From positions 1-64,000 of the forward strand of contig NZ_NMQT01000102.1 in NCBI RefSeq assembly GCF_002234405.1: a stretch of 64,000 nucleotides of DNA. The letters run 5' to 3'. Shown one piece after another: positions 59,679-64,000 of this stretch (its first letter is position 1; each line of letters starts with the position of its first letter). The notes under the pieces were generated by a model that was not told the DNA's origin, did no database searches, and saw nothing but the letters and a program-made list of their open reading frames with translations. The DNA is from Amycolatopsis thailandensis (GTDB lineage: Bacteria > Actinomycetota > Actinomycetes > Mycobacteriales > Pseudonocardiaceae). A program made the translations under genes and the position numbers.

Positions 59679-62600
59679 GTGGCGGTTGTCGACGGAGAAA
59701 GCTACGCCGTAGCCGGCGGAATTGCTGTCGGAATCGCCGGAAATGTAACCATCTATCAGACCGCCGCAGCGGCATCCACCGCCGTAGTCACCTCTCTAGG
59801 GTCCAACACCCGGGGACTGCGTGATCTCTTTGTCGGGCGCGTCGATCAAGTACAGCTGCTGCTCGAACTGCTCAACCCGGAGCCGGCCGTGACGACGGCG
59901 GCTTCAGCGGCAGCGGTGTCTGGCATGGGAGGGATCGGCAAGACCGCCCTGGTCACGCATGTCGCCATCGAGGCACAGGACCGAGACTGGTTCCCCGGCG
60001 GCGTGCTCATGGTCAACCTACACGGCTACGACCCCGACCTCGCGCCCATACCTCCGCCCCAGGTGTACGCGTCCATGCTACGCGCCCTGGGCGTTCCAGC
60101 CGACCAGGTTCCCGGCACGACAGACGAGCAAGCAATGGTCTACCACAACACACTCGACGAATTAGCGGAAGCTGGTCGCCGAGTACTGATCGTCCTCGAC
60201 AACGTCGCCGAAGCCGCCCAGGTTAGCGACTTGATCCCCCGCCACAAAGCACACCGGGCACTCATCACCACACGCGATTTCCTGAATCTGCCCTCGGCCC
60301 GTCGCGTACCGCTGGATGCCCTCTCCGACGCCGACGCAGTCGCACTCTTGACCAGCCAGCTGCGGAACGCGAACCCTCAAGATCAACGACTGGATGCGGG
60401 CTTAGAAGACGTCACCAAGCTGGTCCGGCTCTGCGGGCTGCTGCCGTTGGCGCTAGAGATCGCGGCCGCGATCCTCAGCGACGAGCCCGCTTTGTCCATC
60501 ACCAGGCTCGCCGGCGATCTCGCCGACGCAGAGACCCGGCTTGGCGGTCTGGCGTATGGAACCCCCGCCGTGGAAATGGTGATCGACTTTTCCTACCGGC
60601 GGCTCGCTGACCGCAACCCCGCAGCAGCAGAGCTCCTTCCCCTTCTGCTCGTCAATCCAGGGCCAGACATGGCGAATGAGGCCGCAGCCGCGATCGCCGA
60701 CACCACCCCAGCAGCGACCGCGTCCCTCTTACGGATCCTGAGAGCCACTTCGCTGATCCAACAGTCCGCTCCGGGACGGTGGCAACTTCACGACCTCGTA
60801 GCGCTCTACCTTCGTCGACACCTCCGCCAGGACATCTTCGATCAGGCAGGAAATCGACTATTCACGTACTACATCGAGACCGCTTATGCCGCCAGCGAGC
60901 ACCTCAACAGTTCGCCTCACACCCCGCCTTCCGCAACTTTCGCCAACCTGGAAAGCGCCTTAAAGTGGCTGGAGGATGAATGTGGCAACCTTGTTGGAGC
61001 ATTAGTTGAATCCTCCAGAATGGAAAACCATCCATACGTTTTCTACCTCGCCAGCTTTCTTGAAAATTTCTTCTCCCTAAGACGCCACTGGCATGGGACC
61101 GATTGGCTTACCGCCACTGAACGTGCGGCGCACTCCGCAACCTTTCTCGAAGGTCCCGACATGCACGCCGAAGCCTTATTCAATTACAGTAGCGCGCTCA
61201 TGATGGCAAATAGAGACGATGAGGCATTAGATACCTTATGGCAAGCACATGAAATCTGCGCCGAAAATCGGTTTCCACTGAATGCGGCATCCATACTGAA
61301 CACGATCGGGATCATTCTTGACAAGCAGGAGAAATCGACTGATGCCGTCGTTGTACATAAGCGAGCGCTGACCATTGGTCGCAACAAACATTCTCGGTCC
61401 TTGGAGTCGAGAACACTCACTTACCTAAGCTTAAGCCTTGCGAAATTGCAATCGTTTGACGAAGCGATATCTTCGCTTGAGCGTGCGATTATTATTCAAC
61501 TAGAAGACGGCGATCATTCGGGAGAACTAGAATCTTGGGAGAATCTTGGCCTAGTCCTCGAAGGCGCCGAGCGGCCCTCAGATGCGATCGATGTCTATCG
61601 CCATGCACTTGATTGCAGCAGCTTGCACGATGATCACATTGTCAGTAGTAGAATCCTGATACGCCTCGAACGCCTAGAAGATGCACACCGCTATGATGAA
61701 TCCGCCAATGTCCACAGAGAGGCTATCAACCTTTGTGCACTACGGGGAGACATTGGCGGCGAGACGGTAGCGCGCATGAGTCTCGGCAACGCATTGGAGA
61801 AATCCGGCAAGATTGACGAGGCGATTGAGCTTTACCGAGAATCCGTCACCATATTTCATGGCCACACCTACCCGGAAGGCGAAGTATTAATTCTGCGAAG
61901 TCTTGGCGACTTACTCATGAGAGTGAACCGCATTGAGGAGTCGGAGGCGTCGTATCGACAGTGCCTGAATATCTTAACAGAAGCTAACGCGTCGTCAGCA
62001 ATAGGTGACATATGGGACAGTATCGGGGCCCTGTTTCATTCTTGTTGTCGGTACGATGAGGCGATTGCCGCCTATCGTCACGCAGTCGAAGCATATCGAA
62101 GCGTCGGCAACGAGAAGGACGCCGCACGCGCGACATGGCGGATCGCTGTCAGCCTAGAAGGGGCGAGCCGATTCGAGGACGCCGTCGGCGTCTACAAGAA
62201 GGCTCTTGACATGATGGCAGTGACTTCCGATCGGAGGTATCAGATTTCCGTACGTGGCGGACTAGGTTACTCGCTGCGCAAGCTCGGACGCTACGAGGAA
62301 GCTATCGCCGTTCTGCAGGACGCTGTCACAGACCTACAGCAAATCGATGATACAGGCCTAGGCGTAATGATCTTGAACATTCAGGGGCGCACTTTACTGG
62401 AGGACAGGAAGGCGCACGAGGCAGTAATGGCACATTCACGCGCCCTTGACCTCAGTCGACAGGGGAATCTGCGTGCCGAGGAGGGCAAATCTATCGATGC
62501 TCTCGGACTCGCTCTGCGGGAAGCAGGCCACGTCGAGGACGCGATACGAGCCCATACGAGCGGTATTGCAATTCACCAGGAGGTCCACGACGTACAGGGC

Positions 62601-63872
62601 GAAGGCATAGCTCGCCTCAATTTGGGGCTCGCCCTACGTAAGGCTGGGAGGCTCGATGAAGCAGTCGCGGCATATCGCCAGGCATTGACGATACATCGAA
62701 GTATCGGCAATCGCGAAGATGAAGCATTGACGTGTACCAGTCTCGGCATCGCACTGATGAAAACAGGTCAGGCACTGGAGGCAGTTGAACTTCACCGTGA
62801 AGCTCTTGTGATCTATAACGAGCTTGGTGATCTGCGGGCAGAATGTCATTGCTGGAGGGACATCGCAGAGGCGCTACGCAGCATTGAAAGCTTCGATGAG
62901 ATGGTCGCCGCCCGGGAAAATGAGCTTGCGGTTGCCCGGAGGATCGGCGACAGCCGCTGGGAACTTCCGGCGATCGGGAATCTCGGGAGAGCCCTAGAGA
63001 AGGCCGACCGTCTCGATGACGCCGTCCCGGTGCTTCGGCAAGCACTCGCGCTCGCGGAGGTCACTGGTGATGTCGATTCCCAGCAGAAGGCGCTGGATGA
63101 TCTCGCGCTTGCACTGACTCGACTTGGACATACCGGCGAGGCGGCGGATTCATTACGGCAGGGCATCGTCCTGTGTCGAAAAAATCAAGATCTTCTTGCC
63201 GAGGCGCAAGGGTGGCACAACCTCGGCGTTACACTGGGTAAGGCGAAACGGTATGATGAGGCCGCGGACGCGACCCGAGAAGAGCTCGCCATCGCCACGA
63301 AGATCGGCGACCCGCACATCGCAGCAAGGGCCCACAATCGCCTTGGAGACCTCCTGCAGGACGCGGGGAAAGCGGTCGATGCGGTCGCGGAGCACCAACA
63401 GGCGATCGACCTGTATCAGACCCTCGACGACCGGCAAGGCGAATATTCAGCCCGATACAATCTCGCGCGAGCCCTAAACACAACACGTAAATTTCATCGA
63501 GCCGCCGCAGCTTTCAATGACCTCGCCGCGCTCTGCCGCGGCTACGGTGACCGACGGGCCGAAGGCAGAGCACTGGCAGCGTGCGCCCTGGCGCTCGCAA
63601 CAGCTGCGGACCTCGACGATGCCAAACTGATCATGCAGACGGCCATCGATATCTTCCGGGAACTGAACGACAGCCATTCAGAGGGAGTCGCGTTGGCACA
63701 CTTCGCCGAGCTCCTCGAGTTCGTCGGCGAACCCGCCGCGAAGACGTGGGAGACCGCTGCACACGCGTTCGAGAAATCAGGCGACCATGAAGCTGCCGCG
63801 ACCATTCGGCAGAACCCAGATCTTGCCGTGCGGAGAGATCGTCCAGAACGCCCAGGACCAACTTCCAGCTAG
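59679..63872 (+). CDS. NB-ARC/TPR STAND protein, 1397 aa
   Basis: From GTG 59679. The N-terminal 40 residues hold the Gly-rich GGIAVGIAGNVTIYQ module. NB-ARC follows: Walker A GMGGIGKTA (82-90), Walker B RVLIVLDNVAEAAQV, sensor HRALITTRDF, GLPLAL-like LCGLLPLALEIA, and a winged-helix region ending LHDLVALYLRRHL. From about residue 425 to the end are many TPR units (for example FDEAISSLERAIIIQLEDGD, DEAVAAYRQALTIHRSIGNR). STAND proteins of this design act as signalling or antiphage sensors. DNA from about 61000 to 62900 is clearly more AT-rich than the NB-ARC part. This is an intact relative of the remnant at 9197-10221. Confidence 0.9.
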   Translation: MAVVDGESYAVAGGIAVGIAGNVTIYQTAAAASTAVVTSLGSNTRGLRDLFVGRVDQVQLLLELLNPEPAVTTAASAAAVSGMGGIGKTALVTHVAIEAQDRDWFPGGVLMVNLHGYDPDLAPIPPPQVYASMLRALGVPADQVPGTTDEQAMVYHNTLDELAEAGRRVLIVLDNVAEAAQVSDLIPRHKAHRALITTRDFLNLPSARRVPLDALSDADAVALLTSQLRNANPQDQRLDAGLEDVTKLVRLCGLLPLALEIAAAILSDEPALSITRLAGDLADAETRLGGLAYGTPAVEMVIDFSYRRLADRNPAAAELLPLLLVNPGPDMANEAAAAIADTTPAATASLLRILRATSLIQQSAPGRWQLHDLVALYLRRHLRQDIFDQAGNRLFTYYIETAYAASEHLNSSPHTPPSATFANLESALKWLEDECGNLVGALVESSRMENHPYVFYLASFLENFFSLRRHWHGTDWLTATERAAHSATFLEGPDMHAEALFNYSSALMMANRDDEALDTLWQAHEICAENRFPLNAASILNTIGIILDKQEKSTDAVVVHKRALTIGRNKHSRSLESRTLTYLSLSLAKLQSFDEAISSLERAIIIQLEDGDHSGELESWENLGLVLEGAERPSDAIDVYRHALDCSSLHDDHIVSSRILIRLERLEDAHRYDESANVHREAINLCALRGDIGGETVARMSLGNALEKSGKIDEAIELYRESVTIFHGHTYPEGEVLILRSLGDLLMRVNRIEESEASYRQCLNILTEANASSAIGDIWDSIGALFHSCCRYDEAIAAYRHAVEAYRSVGNEKDAARATWRIAVSLEGASRFEDAVGVYKKALDMMAVTSDRRYQISVRGGLGYSLRKLGRYEEAIAVLQDAVTDLQQIDDTGLGVMILNIQGRTLLEDRKAHEAVMAHSRALDLSRQGNLRAEEGKSIDALGLALREAGHVEDAIRAHTSGIAIHQEVHDVQGEGIARLNLGLALRKAGRLDEAVAAYRQALTIHRSIGNREDEALTCTSLGIALMKTGQALEAVELHREALVIYNELGDLRAECHCWRDIAEALRSIESFDEMVAARENELAVARRIGDSRWELPAIGNLGRALEKADRLDDAVPVLRQALALAEVTGDVDSQQKALDDLALALTRLGHTGEAADSLRQGIVLCRKNQDLLAEAQGWHNLGVTLGKAKRYDEAADATREELAIATKIGDPHIAARAHNRLGDLLQDAGKAVDAVAEHQQAIDLYQTLDDRQGEYSARYNLARALNTTRKFHRAAAAFNDLAALCRGYGDRRAEGRALAACALALATAADLDDAKLIMQTAIDIFRELNDSHSEGVALAHFAELLEFVGEPAAKTWETAAHAFEKSGDHEAAATIRQNPDLAVRRDRPERPGPTSS

Positions 63873-64000
63873 CGCCAGCGGCGGCTGCACCGGGCCGGAA
63901 GGCAACGCTCCGGCCATCGTCAGCGGGGGCGAGGCACGTCACCTGTCGAGACGCTGTGCACGATTGACGAGGTTGGAGATCGCGTTCGCGACGGCGTGCG
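63873..64000. other. Window end, no gene seen
   Basis: The last 128 bases after the STAND gene show no supported gene. Confidence 0.3.

Noticed and set aside
1..64000. tRNA, rRNA, CRISPR arrays and intact insertion sequences
   Set aside because: None was recognised by eye; a dedicated tRNA or repeat scan could still find a weak case.

Overview
This is high-GC actinomycete DNA (GTG starts, GTGA/ATGA gene overlaps, Lsr2, mycobacterial-type SDRs, DUF3558 and LppA-like lipoproteins, an Rv2466c-like thioredoxin-fold protein). The GGCCTTCA-type intergenic palindromes in the first 200 bases and the overall gene set suggest Pseudonocardiaceae, perhaps Amycolatopsis. That placement is inference; there is no rRNA or marker gene in the window.

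Layout. Positions 1-3269 look like ordinary core chromosome: a beta-carbonic anhydrase, two short-chain dehydrogenases and a divergent TetR regulator with its palindromic operator. At 3270-3392 an MFS transporter gene stops after 40 codons, and from there on the window reads as one long accessory region. In order it holds: an XRE / ImmA-IrrE / PIN-like three-gene operon (3.7-5.5 kb); an unknown three-gene operon with a membrane protein (5.9-9.1 kb); a decayed NB-ARC gene (9.2-10.2 kb); a LigD-type ligase-polymerase (10.3-12.4 kb); a short serine recombinase behind a strong palindromic operator (13.4-15.7 kb); a first ADP-ribosyltransferase-like protein and a Cys-His-Asp protein (16.4-17.7 kb); an AbiJ/HEPN-like protein and a large unknown (18.4-21.4 kb); a frameshifted HEAT-repeat gene; an APH-like kinase, an AAA ATPase and a radical SAM protein with a Cys-rich tail, the last behind a 50-aa SMP-like gene (23-26 kb); Lsr2; a Nudix protein; several decaying or tiny genes; a second ADP-ribosyltransferase-like paralogue; and a superfamily 2 helicase with helicase-associated repeats (33.1-35.5 kb).

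The best candidate for an undescribed system is 40.8-52.6 kb. An XRE-TPR regulator and an ABM-domain protein are followed by a tightly overlapping, all-plus-strand set: phosphoribosyltransferase, SAM methyltransferase, thymidylate-kinase-like protein 1, radical SAM/SPASM-like enzyme, DegT-type aminotransferase, thymidylate-kinase-like protein 2, HAD phosphatase, SAICAR-synthetase-like ligase, DEDD exonuclease, DsbA-like protein, QueD and QueE. QueD and QueE make 7-carboxy-7-deazaguanine (CDG), but QueC, which would turn CDG into preQ0, is absent. A PurC-like ligase, whose family couples a heteroaromatic carboxylate to an amine, is present instead. The simplest reading is a 7-deazapurine nucleoside or nucleotide pathway in which the CDG carboxylate is amidated by PurC-like chemistry with an amine partly built by the radical SAM and aminotransferase enzymes. 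Two near-identical AT-rich boxes (40799-40814 and 42418-42433) flank the regulator genes and may be its operators.

Positions 52.8-59 kb hold housekeeping-like or lightly accessory genes (Nudix, DUF3558 lipoprotein, peptidase E, methyltransferase, PP2C phosphatase). The window ends with a 1397-residue NB-ARC/TPR STAND protein and a small companion gene; its TPR half is visibly more AT-rich than the rest. No tRNA, rRNA, CRISPR array or intact insertion sequence was recognised.
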